This document shows, piece after piece, positions 8,428 to 17,305 of a stretch of DNA of 64,000 bases. Origin of the DNA: Thermomicrobiales bacterium. Lineage in GTDB: Bacteria > Chloroflexota > Chloroflexia > Thermomicrobiales > CFX8. The DNA lies in NCBI GenBank assembly GCA_037045155.1, contig JBAOIG010000003.1, forward strand, positions 62,001-126,000, in the 5' to 3' direction. How positions within the stretch are numbered: the stretch's first letter is position 1; each line of letters opens with the position of its first letter. The notes beneath the pieces were generated by a model. It saw only the letters and a list, made by a program, of their open reading frames with translations. It had not been told where the DNA came from and did not search any database. The translations under genes and the position numbers were made by a program.

Positions 8428-10347
8428 ATGAGCGATTCATCGAATGGGTTCGATCGGCTAGAGGCCGACGTGCTGGCCGGCCGTCTGGATCGGCGGCAGG
8501 TCCTCAAGCGTGGGGCGATGCTCGGTCTGAGCGCGCCGGTGATTGCGGGACTGCTGGCTGCCTGTGGAGGCAGCAGCGAGAAGGCGACGTCGACGCCAGC
8601 GGCGGTGGCGACGAAGCCGGCCGGTGGTGAGGCGACGAAGCCGGCGGAAGCGACCAAGCCGCCCGCGAGCAGCCCGACGGCGGCCGCAGCCAGCCCGACG
8701 GCAGCCGAAGCCAAGCCGACCGAGACCCAGCAAGCGGTTGGTCCAGCCGGCGGCGGCGGCCAACTTCGACTGCTCTGGTGGCAAGCGCCGACGATCATGA
8801 ATCCCCACCTCTCGACTGGCACCAAAGACTTCGACGCCTCGCGCGTCGTCTACGAGCCGCTGGCCGACTTTGACTCCGATGGCAATGGCCTGCCCTCACT
8901 GGCCGTCGAAATGCCCACGCTTGAAAATGGCGGCGTCTCGAAAGACGGCCTTTCCGTGACCTGGAAGTTGCGCAAAGGCGTCAAATGGCACGACGGTACG
9001 CCATTCACCGCCGATGACGTCGTCTTCACCTGGCAGTACGCCTCGGACAAGGCAACCGCTGCTGTCACGATCGGCAACTTTGCCAACGTCGACAAAGTCG
9101 AATCCGTCGACGAGACGACTGTCAAGATTATCTTCAAGCAGCAGAATCCGGCCTGGTTCGATGTCTTCACCGGCCCGAACGGCATGATCCTGCCGAAGCA
9201 TGTCTTCGGTGACTACGTTGGCGAGAAATCACGCGACGCCGCGGCGAATCTCAAGCCGATCGGCACTGGCCCGTTCAAGATCCGCGAGTTCCGACCGGGC
9301 GATGTCGCAATGTACGACATCTTCGAAGACTACTGGGACGCAGGCAAGCCGTTCTTCGATAGCGTCGAGCTCAAGGGTGGCGGCGACGCGCAAGGCGCGG
9401 CTCGAGCCGTTCTACAGTCGAACGAAGGGGACTGGGCCTGGAATGTCCAGGCGGAGCCATCCATCCTGAACCAGATGGCGCAGGGCGGTGTTGGCATTAT
9501 TGTCTCCAACCCTGGCTCCAGCGCCGAGCGGATCATGATCAACTTCGCCGACCCGAACACAGAGGTCGATGGCGCGCGATCCGAGCCGAGCACTCAACAC
9601 CCGATCTTCAAGAGCAAGGATGCGCGTAACGCGATCGCGCTCTCGATTCAGCGCGACGTGATCGCCAAGCAGCTCTATGGCGAGGGCTCGAGCGCCGAGC
9701 TGGGCAAGGCGTCCTCGAACAACCTCAACGCGCCAGGCCGTCTCGTCTCTCCCAACACGACCTGGGAGTACAACATTGACAAGGCCAAGCAGTTGCTGGC
9801 GAATGTGCCGGAGGCTGCCGGCTATAAGCTGCTCTACCAGACCTCGATCAACTCGGTGCGCCAGAAGACGCAGGAGATCGTCAAGCAGTCGCTCGAGCAG
9901 GTCGGCTTCGTCGTCGAGCTGAAGAGCGTCGATTCCGCGGTCTACTTCGCGTCCGACGCCGGCAATCCGGACACCTACCCGCACTTCTACGCCGATCTCG
10001 AGATGTACACCAACGGTCCGTCCAGCCCGTACCCGATCAGTTGGGCTGAGCGGTTCCGATCCGACGAGATCGCGGCAAAGGCCAACAGTTGGGCGGGCAC
10101 CAACATCACGCGCTACAACAACCCGGAGTTCGACAAGCTCCACGACCAGGCGCGCGTCGAGATGGATCCGGCCAAGCAGGTCGATCTCTTCGTGGCGATG
10201 AACGACATGTCGGTCAACGACTTTGTCGAGGTGCCAATCGTCCACCGGGCCGGCGTCGCTTGCGCGTCGAAGACCCTGGCCGGATACAAGGGGACGATGT
10301 GGTCCAGCGACCTCTATGATCTCAAGAACTGGAAGCGCCAGTCCTGA
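8428..10347 (+). CDS. ABC peptide-type substrate-binding lipoprotein 3 (family 5)
   Basis: Third receptor paralog, 639 aa. The ATG at 8428 lies in the same context (GGGCGACCGACTG) as receptor 2. Signal, lipobox Cys46 and linker are nearly identical to receptor 2, but after about residue 98 the protein diverges: it begins QQAVGPAGGGGQLRLLWWQAP and has its own SBP_bac_5 domain, including LRKGVKWHDGTPFTADDVVF and GTGPFKIREFRPGD. The divergent pocket with a conserved export module suggests a different ligand delivered to the same permeases. It is followed by a terminator and, 261 bases later, dppB. Confidence 0.9.
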   Translation: MSDSSNGFDRLEADVLAGRLDRRQVLKRGAMLGLSAPVIAGLLAACGGSSEKATSTPAAVATKPAGGEATKPAEATKPPASSPTAAAASPTAAEAKPTETQQAVGPAGGGGQLRLLWWQAPTIMNPHLSTGTKDFDASRVVYEPLADFDSDGNGLPSLAVEMPTLENGGVSKDGLSVTWKLRKGVKWHDGTPFTADDVVFTWQYASDKATAAVTIGNFANVDKVESVDETTVKIIFKQQNPAWFDVFTGPNGMILPKHVFGDYVGEKSRDAAANLKPIGTGPFKIREFRPGDVAMYDIFEDYWDAGKPFFDSVELKGGGDAQGAARAVLQSNEGDWAWNVQAEPSILNQMAQGGVGIIVSNPGSSAERIMINFADPNTEVDGARSEPSTQHPIFKSKDARNAIALSIQRDVIAKQLYGEGSSAELGKASSNNLNAPGRLVSPNTTWEYNIDKAKQLLANVPEAAGYKLLYQTSINSVRQKTQEIVKQSLEQVGFVVELKSVDSAVYFASDAGNPDTYPHFYADLEMYTNGPSSPYPISWAERFRSDEIAAKANSWAGTNITRYNNPEFDKLHDQARVEMDPAKQVDLFVAMNDMSVNDFVEVPIVHRAGVACASKTLAGYKGTMWSSDLYDLKNWKRQS

Positions 10348-10365
10348 CCGGGTCGTCGGGTTTCC

Positions 10366-10397
10366 CTGGCCGGGGTGTCGAAGGTCACCCCGGCCAG
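10366..10397 (+). terminator. Hairpin after receptor 3
   Basis: Perfect 12-bp inverted repeat CTGGCCGGGGTG / CACCCCGGCCAG with an 8-nt loop, followed by CCTGTCTTC. Receptor transcripts probably end here, so the permease genes at 10609 may have their own promoter in the following 200 bases, although I cannot identify one with confidence. Confidence 0.65.
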
Positions 10398-10608
10398 CCT
10401 GTCTTCAGCAACAGCCTCGACAGGTCCGGCGATCTCGGTCGGCAATTCCGCGCAGAGGGCTATCGAATCGGTCGTCCGCGTGCTAGGATTGGCCACACTC
10501 TCAGTGGCACGGCGTTTCGACCGAACAACAGAGGTTCCGCGAAACCGTCGCGATGACGGACATATCGTCATATCGGGCGGCGCGGTCGGGAAGTAGGGTT
10601 GGGGAGCT

Positions 10609-11568
10609 ATGGGTCGTTATATTATTCGTCGTGTCATCACGGCGGTTCCGACGCTGATCGCGATCAGCATGGTCATCTTCGCGATCCTTGCGCTCGCGCC
10701 CGGCGACCCACTGTCAGATCTGGCGCTCAACCCGTCGGTGCCACCTGAGGTGCGCCAACGAATCCGCGAGAGCATGGGGCTCGAAGATCCGATCCCGGTC
10801 CGCTATGCGAAGTGGGCCAGCTCTCTCTTCCGGTTTGATTTCGGCTACTCGTTCCGCACACGCGGCCCTGTCATCGACCTGATCAAGCAGCGGCTACCGA
10901 CGACGCTGTACATCAGTGGCTCGGCATTCCTGCTCTCGATTCTTATAGCCATACCAATCGGAGTGCTATCGGCGGTCAAACAGTACTCCGTCTTTGACAA
11001 CGTCGCGACGACGCTTGCCTTCATCGGCTTCTCGTTACCGACGTTCGCAACCGGCCTCTTCTTTATCCTGCTCTTTACGATCAAGTTAGGCTGGTTACCA
11101 TCGATCTATAGATCGACGCTCGACACGCAAGGGTTAGCCGGGGTCTGGGAACGGATCAGGCAGGCGATCATGCCTGTCACTGTGCTTGCCCTGTTCCAGG
11201 CGGCGATCTTGCTCCGCTTCGTGCGCGCGTCGATGCTGGAGAATATCCACCAGGACTATGTTCGCACCGCCCGAGCCAAGGGGCTGACGGAGCGCAACGT
11301 CATCGGCAAGCATGCGCTGCGCAATGCCCTGATCCCGGTGATCACGATCATCGCGCTCTCGCTGCCGGGCGTCATCACCGGCGCAGTTGTTACCGAGCAG
11401 ATCTTCAAGGTTCCGGGCATGGGCGCGCTGCTGATTACGGCGATCCAGAACAACGACACGCCGGTAGTCATGGCGATTACGTTCATGTTCTCGATTCTAG
11501 TGGTGTTCTTTAATCTGGTGGCGGATGTCATCTATGGCGTCCTTGACCCACGGATCAAGTACTCGTAG
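10609..11568 (+). CDS. Peptide-type ABC transporter permease, DppB-like
   Basis: Inner-membrane permease of the Dpp/Opp B type, 319 aa, starting at an ATG 4 bases after GGGGAG. The first transmembrane segment (residues 9-30) is followed by the family's APGDPLSDLA loop. Later come four to five more hydrophobic segments and the cytoplasmic coupling (EAA) loop with YVRTARAKGLTERNVIGKHA near residue 220, which docks on the ATPases. It pairs with a DppC-type subunit encoded 38 bases downstream. No ATPase gene is present in the window. Confidence 0.93.
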   Translation: MGRYIIRRVITAVPTLIAISMVIFAILALAPGDPLSDLALNPSVPPEVRQRIRESMGLEDPIPVRYAKWASSLFRFDFGYSFRTRGPVIDLIKQRLPTTLYISGSAFLLSILIAIPIGVLSAVKQYSVFDNVATTLAFIGFSLPTFATGLFFILLFTIKLGWLPSIYRSTLDTQGLAGVWERIRQAIMPVTVLALFQAAILLRFVRASMLENIHQDYVRTARAKGLTERNVIGKHALRNALIPVITIIALSLPGVITGAVVTEQIFKVPGMGALLITAIQNNDTPVVMAITFMFSILVVFFNLVADVIYGVLDPRIKYS

Positions 11569-11606
11569 GCGCGACAGACGAGCACACGAGGAGAGAGGAC
11601 GATCTG

Positions 11607-12566
11607 ATGGCTGAAGCCCCTGACGCTCAAATTCAGGGTAGCCCCGCGGCTGCGATATTGGACGCGGGACGGCTCGGCTCTCGCAAGCCGCGCTCGCTCT
11701 GGTCCGACGCGGCCCGACAGTTTCGCAAGCACAAGCTGGCGGTTGCCGGTGTCTTCGTTCTGATATTCCTGATCGTCATAACGCTCATCGGGCCAGTCGT
11801 CTGGCCTCAGAACATGAAGACGATCGACTTCTCGAAAGCGACAATCGGTCCGGCGCTCGCCCACCCGATGGGAACCGACGACCTCGGCAGAGACCTGTTT
11901 GCCCGGGTTCTCTGGGGCGGGCGCATCTCGCTCGCCGTCGGTGTGACGGCGATGTTGGTGGCGATCCTCTTCGGCACCTTTATCGGCGCGATGTCGGGCT
12001 TCTTCGGTGGCTTCACCGATTCCGCGCTGATGCGGTTCACCGATATGTTCATCTCGCTGCCGACGCTGCCCTTGCTGCTGCTTGCGATGTATCTCTTCCG
12101 CGACTCGCTGATCCACAAGTTCGGGCAGACGCTTGGCCCGTTCCTGCTGCTGGTCTTCCTGATCGGTATCACGAACTGGATGCCGGTTGCCCGCCTCGTC
12201 CGCGCCTCCTTCCTCTCGCTGAAGGAGAAAGAGTTCATCGAGGCGGCCCACTGCATCGGCGCCAATCGTTCGTCAATCATCTTCAAGCACATCCTGCCGA
12301 ACTCAATGGGGCCGGTGATTGTCGCAGCGACGCTGGCTGTTGGCTCGGCAATCATCAGCGAATCGACGCTGTCCTTCCTGGGCCTCGGCTTTCCGCCGGA
12401 CGTGCCGACCTGGGGACAGTTGCTGAACACGTCGGTGAACTTCATGGAGATCGCGCCGCACATGGTCATCTTCCCGGCGATGTCGATCTTCCTCGCGGTT
12501 CTCTCGATCAACTACGTTGGTGATGGCTTGCGCGACGCACTCGACCCGCGCAAGACCACCGGCTAA
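11607..12566 (+). CDS. Peptide-type ABC transporter permease, DppC-like, copy 1
   Basis: C-type permease partner of the upstream DppB, 319 aa. It has the N-terminal DUF-like stretch SLWSDAARQFRKHKLAVAG before transmembrane segment 1, the periplasmic motif HPMGTDDLGRDLFARVLWG, and the EAA coupling loop EFIEAAHCIGANRSSIIFKH. It ends with GDGLRDALDPR, as DppC proteins do. It is closely similar to copy 2 downstream (12697) and has the same length, so the two arose by recent duplication. A T-tailed terminator separates them. Confidence 0.93.
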   Translation: MAEAPDAQIQGSPAAAILDAGRLGSRKPRSLWSDAARQFRKHKLAVAGVFVLIFLIVITLIGPVVWPQNMKTIDFSKATIGPALAHPMGTDDLGRDLFARVLWGGRISLAVGVTAMLVAILFGTFIGAMSGFFGGFTDSALMRFTDMFISLPTLPLLLLAMYLFRDSLIHKFGQTLGPFLLLVFLIGITNWMPVARLVRASFLSLKEKEFIEAAHCIGANRSSIIFKHILPNSMGPVIVAATLAVGSAIISESTLSFLGLGFPPDVPTWGQLLNTSVNFMEIAPHMVIFPAMSIFLAVLSINYVGDGLRDALDPRKTTG

Positions 12567-12590
12567 CCACCGCCAGGCGTGTGACACGAT

Positions 12591-12630
12591 GCCGGACTGC
12601 CACCAGGCAGTCCGGCTCGTTACTTGTTTT
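12591..12630 (+). terminator. Terminator between the two dppC-like genes
   Basis: Perfect 11-bp inverted repeat GCCGGACTGCC / GGCAGTCCGGC around an ACCA loop, followed by TCGTTACTTGTTTT. This is one of the best factor-independent terminators in the window. It should insulate copy 1 from copy 2. Confidence 0.75.
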
Positions 12631-12696
12631 CAGGGAACCAGCAACGCCGCCCGCGCACGTCTGCGGGCCGGCCGAACGGACGAGGGATATCGATTC

Positions 12697-13656
12697 ATGG
12701 TTCGCGACTCACTTCATCCGTCGACGCCCCCCGCCGATTCCGCCGAGCGTCTCTCCGATCTCGGTGCATTGCGCGCGAAGCAGGCGCGTTCGCTCTGGTC
12801 GGACGCAGCGCGTCAGTTCCGTCGCCACCGACTGGCGATGGCCGGCGCGTTTACGTTGCTGTTCCTGACGCTTGCTTCGATCTTCGGCCCGATGATCTGG
12901 CACGGTAGCACCTGGATCAACTTCGAGTACTCGACACTTGGTGTCTCGTCCACCCACCCGATGGGCACGGATGACCTCGGTCGCGATGTGATGGCGCGCG
13001 TCCTCTGGGGCGGGCGGGTGTCGCTGTCGGTCGGGGTTGTCGCGATGCTGTTGTCGGTCATGATGGGCACGATGGTCGGCGCGCTGGCCGGCTACTTCGG
13101 CGGCTTCGCCGATTCCGCGTTGATGCGGCTGACCGATATGTTCATCTCGCTCCCGGATCTGCCGTTGCTATTGCTGACGATCTATCTCTTCCGCGATCCG
13201 CTCGCCCAACGCTTTGGCACGACCGTCGGCCCGTTCATGCTGATCGTCTCGCTCATCGGGATCACCAGCTGGATGTCGGTTGCTCGCCTGGTGCGCGCCT
13301 CGTTCCTCTCACTGAAGCAGAAGGAGTTCATCGAGGCGGCTCACTGCATCGGCGCGAACCAGACGACCGTGATCTTCAAGCACATCCTGCCGAATGCTAT
13401 GGGTCCAGTGATCGTCGCTGCGACGCTGGCTGTCGGCTCGTCGATCATCACCGAGTCGACACTCTCGTTCCTCGGCCTCGGCTTTCCACCCGATGTGCCA
13501 ACCTGGGGTCGTTTGCTCAACGACTCGATCAACTTCATGGAGATCGCGCCGCACATGGTCATCTTCCCGGCGATGATGATCTTTCTGGCCGTGCTCTCCA
13601 TCAACTACGTTGGCGACGGGCTCCGCGACGCGCTCGACCCGCGCAAATCGCTCTGA
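12697..13656 (+). CDS. Peptide-type ABC transporter permease, DppC-like, copy 2
   Basis: Second C-type permease, 319 aa from the ATG at 12697. An in-phase upstream extension overlaps copy 1 and its terminator and is not credible; the chosen start gives the same length as copy 1. Motifs match copy 1: SLWSDAARQFRRHRLAMAG, HPMGTDDLGRDVMARVLWGG, coupling loop EFIEAAHCIGANQTTVIFKH, end GDGLRDALDPRK. Differences are concentrated in the N-terminal 20 residues and the first periplasmic loop. It may be an alternative partner for DppB used with a different receptor; this is inference. Confidence 0.9.
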   Translation: MVRDSLHPSTPPADSAERLSDLGALRAKQARSLWSDAARQFRRHRLAMAGAFTLLFLTLASIFGPMIWHGSTWINFEYSTLGVSSTHPMGTDDLGRDVMARVLWGGRVSLSVGVVAMLLSVMMGTMVGALAGYFGGFADSALMRLTDMFISLPDLPLLLLTIYLFRDPLAQRFGTTVGPFMLIVSLIGITSWMSVARLVRASFLSLKQKEFIEAAHCIGANQTTVIFKHILPNAMGPVIVAATLAVGSSIITESTLSFLGLGFPPDVPTWGRLLNDSINFMEIAPHMVIFPAMMIFLAVLSINYVGDGLRDALDPRKSL

Positions 13657-13736
13657 CGCTGGCGCGAGACCGCCTTGCCGGAGCATGATTGCCGGTCGGG
13701 GCCGCGATCGGGTAACGTGCAGGTGTGGGGGGTAGC

Positions 13737-14975
13737 GTGAAGCTGCGATGTATCGAATGTGGGCGGGAGTACCCGCCGGAAGATACGCGGACGGGCTGTG
13801 ACTGTGGCGGGCTGCTCGAAGTCGAGCTGGAGATCCCGCCCGTCTCTCGTGAGATGTTCGATGCGCGACTTGGGATGCTCGATCACCCACTGCGATCCGG
13901 CGTCTGGCGCTATCGCGAGCTGATGCCCGCCTTCCCGGACGACGCGATTGTCTCCAAGCCCGAGGGTAACACCAATCTCTATCACGACCAGCGCCTGAGC
14001 GATTTTGCCGGGACCGAGGTCTGGTTCAAGCACGAAGGTGAGAACCCGACCGGCTCATTCAAAGATCGCGGTATGACAGTCGGCGTCAGCCATGCCCGCT
14101 GGACTGGCGCGACGATGGTTGCTTGCGCCTCGACCGGCAATACCAGTGCATCGGTTGCTGCATACGCCGCGACGGCCGGCATTCCCTCGGTCGTCTTCAT
14201 CCCCGAGGGCAAGATCTCGGCCGCAAAGCTCGGCCAGACCATCGCCTACGGCACGACGATCATCCAGGTGCGCGGAGATTTCGATGCGGCCATGCGGATG
14301 GTTCGTGAGGCGACGAGCAGGTACGGTATCTACTTGCTGAACTCACTGAATCCATTTCGGCTGGAGGGCCAGAAGTCGATCGTGCTGGAGTCGCTCCAGC
14401 AGCTTCGCTGGCAGGTTCCCGACTGGATCGTCATCCCTGGCGGCAATCTCGGCAATACCAGCGCGCTTGGCAAGGCGTTGCGCGAGGCAGTCGCGGCCGG
14501 CCTCATCGACGAGATGCCGCGTATCGCCGTCTCTCAGGCGGCCGGCGCCGCGCCGTTCTACCGCGCCTGGCAGACCGGCTTCGAGACCTACGAGCCAGTG
14601 GCCGCCGAAACGATCGCGAGCGCGATTCGGATCGGCGACCCAGTCAACTACACCAAGGCGCGGCGTGCCATCCTCGACACCGAGGGAACGGTGACTGCCG
14701 TTGACGATGACGCGATTATGGCGGCCAAGGCCATGGTCGATCGTGTCGGCATTGGCTGCGAGCCGGCCTCGGCGGCCGGCCTGGCCGGTATTCGTCGCCT
14801 CGTGACCGAGGGCGTTATCCAGCCGGGTGAGCGAGTCCTGACCTATCTGACAGGCCATCTGCTGAAGGACACCGAAGCGAGCGCCGACTACTACATCACC
14901 CGTGGTGGCGCGTATCCGACGGTCATTGATCCGACACTGGAGGCGCTGGACCGTGCTATTGCCGACCTCCTGTAA
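13737..14975 (+). CDS. thrC: Threonine synthase
   Basis: PLP enzyme that converts O-phosphohomoserine to threonine. 412 aa from the GTG at 13737, chosen because it follows the G-rich GGTGTGGGGGG and begins the zinc-ribbon (Cys5, Cys8, Cys21, Cys23) seen in this threonine synthase class; an in-phase GTG lies four codons earlier. The PLP lysine is Lys109 in GSFKDRG, and the phosphate cup is GGNLGNTSALGKA. It overlaps thrB by 23 bases, so the last two steps of threonine synthesis are made together. Confidence 0.94.
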   Translation: MKLRCIECGREYPPEDTRTGCDCGGLLEVELEIPPVSREMFDARLGMLDHPLRSGVWRYRELMPAFPDDAIVSKPEGNTNLYHDQRLSDFAGTEVWFKHEGENPTGSFKDRGMTVGVSHARWTGATMVACASTGNTSASVAAYAATAGIPSVVFIPEGKISAAKLGQTIAYGTTIIQVRGDFDAAMRMVREATSRYGIYLLNSLNPFRLEGQKSIVLESLQQLRWQVPDWIVIPGGNLGNTSALGKALREAVAAGLIDEMPRIAVSQAAGAAPFYRAWQTGFETYEPVAAETIASAIRIGDPVNYTKARRAILDTEGTVTAVDDDAIMAAKAMVDRVGIGCEPASAAGLAGIRRLVTEGVIQPGERVLTYLTGHLLKDTEASADYYITRGGAYPTVIDPTLEALDRAIADLL

Positions 14976-15870
14976 CATCCGCGTCCCCGCGTCCAGCGCC
15001 AACCTCGGCCCCGGCTTTGACTCGCTGGGTCTAGCGCTCGATCTCTGGATGCAGGTGGATGTAACCCGTCTCAACGGCCCGGGCGACGTTCGTGTCGTTG
15101 CCTGCGACGATCTGCTGGGCGGCGGCAACCTCGTCGTCGAGGCGATGCAGGTGACGGCGGATCGGCTCGGGATGTCGCTCCCATCCTGTGAGATCGCGGT
15201 CTTGAGCGATATTCCAGTCGCGCGCGGACTGGGCTCATCTGCCTCGGCAATCGTCGCCGGTATTCACGCGGCCGGCTTCGTCCTCGATGTGCCGCTTTCC
15301 CCGGCGCTCGTCGTTGACATCGGCGGCGAGATGGAGGGCCATGCCGACAATATCTCGGCGTCGGAGCTGGGCGGGGCAACCGTCTCGATCCGCGCCGAAC
15401 GCGGCTGGGTTGCAGAGGTCGTCGCCCCCGCATTGCCCTGGGAGGTCGTTGCTCTTGTCCCGGACGCCCCGGCGTTCACGCATGAAGCGCGCGGCATCCT
15501 TCCTCCAGCCGTCTCGATCCCGGACGCGGCGGCCAATATCGGTCGTGCCGCCATGCTGGCGCTGGCGCTTCGTGATGGCCGCGGCGATCTGCTGCGCGAG
15601 GCGATGAAGGACCGATTGCACCAACCCTACCGCGCCGCGATCTTCCCCCATCTCGAGCCGGTCATTGACGCAGCGCTAGCGGCCGGCGCCCTCGGCGCCA
15701 GCCTGTCGGGGGCCGGCCCGACGATCCTTGCCTTCGCTGACACCGCTGTTGCCGCAGCTGTGGCTATCGCAATGGAGGCCGCGGCCTCCTCACATCGATT
15801 CGCGGGACGAGCGAGCAGGTTGGCGATTGCAGGTGGCGCAATTGTCGATGTGCGCGCGCCTGTCCGATAG
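14953..15870 (+). CDS. thrB: Homoserine kinase
   Basis: GHMP-family kinase that phosphorylates homoserine to feed ThrC. About 305 aa. The N-terminal block CNIRVPASSANLGPGFDSLG and the ATP-binding PVARGLGSSASAIVAG (about residues 89-103) identify it, with a C-terminal GASLSGAGPTILAF. Start choice is uncertain: GTG 14953 and TTG 14959 are both in phase and inside the end of thrC; a longer frame from 14902 would add residues unlike the family. Confidence 0.92.
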   Translation: MLLPTSCNIRVPASSANLGPGFDSLGLALDLWMQVDVTRLNGPGDVRVVACDDLLGGGNLVVEAMQVTADRLGMSLPSCEIAVLSDIPVARGLGSSASAIVAGIHAAGFVLDVPLSPALVVDIGGEMEGHADNISASELGGATVSIRAERGWVAEVVAPALPWEVVALVPDAPAFTHEARGILPPAVSIPDAAANIGRAAMLALALRDGRGDLLREAMKDRLHQPYRAAIFPHLEPVIDAALAAGALGASLSGAGPTILAFADTAVAAAVAIAMEAAASSHRFAGRASRLAIAGGAIVDVRAPVR

Positions 15871-16071
15871 CGGCTCGTCTGCAGCCATTGCGCTCGCTAC
15901 GTCAGATTGCCCCGCGAGACAGTGGATGATCTGGTAGACTTCGCGGTTGTCGCGGCGTGGGCCGTGATGGAGACAGATGGATAGTCGCCTTTCTGCGCCG
16001 CCGGCCGGGTGGGTCGCGCAACCACCGCCCGAGCCCTGAGCGTCGCAACTACCGGGAGGAAGGAGCACGCG

Positions 16072-16656
16072 TTGCGCAAGCACGCCGCTGATCCCCAAGT
16101 TCGCGATTACGAGATGATGCTCGTCGTCGCGCCGACCGTGACCGAAGAAGGCCTCCAGCAGGTCGTCGATCGGATCTCGGGGTACATCACCGCCCAGAAC
16201 GGGACCGTCGACTCGACCAACAGCCAGAATCCCTGGGGTCGCCGTCGATTGGCATATCCGATCCGGGACTTCAACGACGCGTTTTACGCCCTCTACCGCT
16301 TCCATGCGACATCGGACGCGATCGACGAGCTCGAACGCGACCTGCGGCTGGACGAACAGGTGATCCGACACCTGATCGTGCGGTACGATGTTCTCACTGA
16401 ACACGAGGAACGGCCGCGCGGCGAGGGATTTCGCCGTGGCGAGCCGGTTTCGACCCGCACTGCCGAGCCGATAGCTGACGCTCCGGCTGCACCAGACGCG
16501 ACCGTCGAGAGTGCCGAGGCTGTCGAGAGTGTCGAGGCTGTCGAGAGTGCCGAGGCCGTCGAAAGTGTCGAGGCCGTCGAGAGTGTCGAGGCCGTCGAGA
16601 GTGTTACTGAGTCGGACGAGGGCGGCGAAGACGTGTCGAAGCCGGACGAGGCATAG
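16072..16656 (+). CDS. rpsF: 30S ribosomal protein S6 with acidic repeat tail
   Basis: Small-subunit platform protein that binds S18. The start is TTG 16072, 5 bases after the strong GGGAGGAAGGAG; an in-phase ATG further upstream has no comparable site. The S6 domain spans about residues 11-110 (YEMMLVVAPTVTEEG, NPWGRRRLAYPIRD, YALYRF). At 194 aa it is far longer than usual because of a C-terminal acidic extension containing six-residue repeats of the form VES(A/V)EA. It leads an rpsF-ssb-rpsR cluster. Confidence 0.93.
   Translation: MRKHAADPQVRDYEMMLVVAPTVTEEGLQQVVDRISGYITAQNGTVDSTNSQNPWGRRRLAYPIRDFNDAFYALYRFHATSDAIDELERDLRLDEQVIRHLIVRYDVLTEHEERPRGEGFRRGEPVSTRTAEPIADAPAAPDATVESAEAVESVEAVESAEAVESVEAVESVEAVESVTESDEGGEDVSKPDEA
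16504..16603 (+). repeat. 18-bp tandem repeat inside rpsF
   Basis: Five full and one partial copies of an 18-bp unit of the form GTCGAGAGTG(T/C)CGAGGC(T/C), all in frame, encoding VES(A/V)EA units. Copies differ by synonymous or A/V changes only. Such arrays change length easily by slippage in steps of six residues. Confidence 0.9.
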
Positions 16657-16738
16657 ACGCCCTCGCGCGTCCGCGCCAGTAGCCGTTGGCTCGGCTGGCC
16701 CGCCGCGCAGCATTCAGGAAGTGGAAGAGGAGAGCGTC

Positions 16739-17260
16739 ATGTCGCGAGGCTTCAGTCATGTGGTTCTGGTCGGGAATCTCGGCCGTGACCCGGAGATGCG
16801 CTATAGCCAGAACGGGACGCCGATCACGAATTTCTCGATGGCGGTCAGTCGTCGCCGTCGCGACCAGGAGGGCCAGTTCCAGGATGAAACGAGCTGGTTC
16901 CGCGTGACGCTCTTCCGCTCAATGGCCGAAAACGCGAATGACTGGTTGCGTAAAGGCAACCGAGTCCTGGTCGAAGGCCAGCTGCAGATCCGACAATATA
17001 CCGATAGCAACGGGGTCGAAAAGACCAGTGTCGAGGTGGTGGCGAACAGCTTCCAGAACCTGACCGCGCGCGAAGACCAGGGTGGCGATGCCACCGGCGC
17101 GTACAGTGGCGGCTACAACCGGGACAATCGCAGCCAGAGCGGTAGCGCGCCGCGAGGCGGCGAACGCCCGACACAGCCGCCGAGCCAACCGAGCCAGCAA
17201 AGTCAGCAGAACGACCCGTTTGGTGATTACGACGACGATATTAACGATGTCCCGTTCTAG
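16739..17260 (+). CDS. ssb: Single-stranded DNA-binding protein
   Basis: 173 aa, from the ATG at 16739 after GAAGAGGAGAG. The OB-fold domain (about residues 1-107) begins SRGFSHVVLVGNLGRDPEMRY and contains NFSMAVSRR, WFRVTLF and GNRVLVEGQLQIRQY. A Gly/Gln/Ser-rich linker follows, and the protein ends in the acidic tip DDDINDVPF that recruits partner proteins. It lies between rpsF and rpsR, a common bacterial arrangement. Confidence 0.95.
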   Translation: MSRGFSHVVLVGNLGRDPEMRYSQNGTPITNFSMAVSRRRRDQEGQFQDETSWFRVTLFRSMAENANDWLRKGNRVLVEGQLQIRQYTDSNGVEKTSVEVVANSFQNLTAREDQGGDATGAYSGGYNRDNRSQSGSAPRGGERPTQPPSQPSQQSQQNDPFGDYDDDINDVPF

Positions 17261-17305
17261 CACATCCGCCCCGCTGGGACTGTAGGGAAGACGAGGAAGA
17301 AGCCG

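Noticed and set aside
15871..16071. S6-S18 autoregulatory RNA motif in the rpsF leader
   Set aside because: The leader is long enough and C/G-rich, but I could not find the expected paired element with its CCG bulge with confidence.
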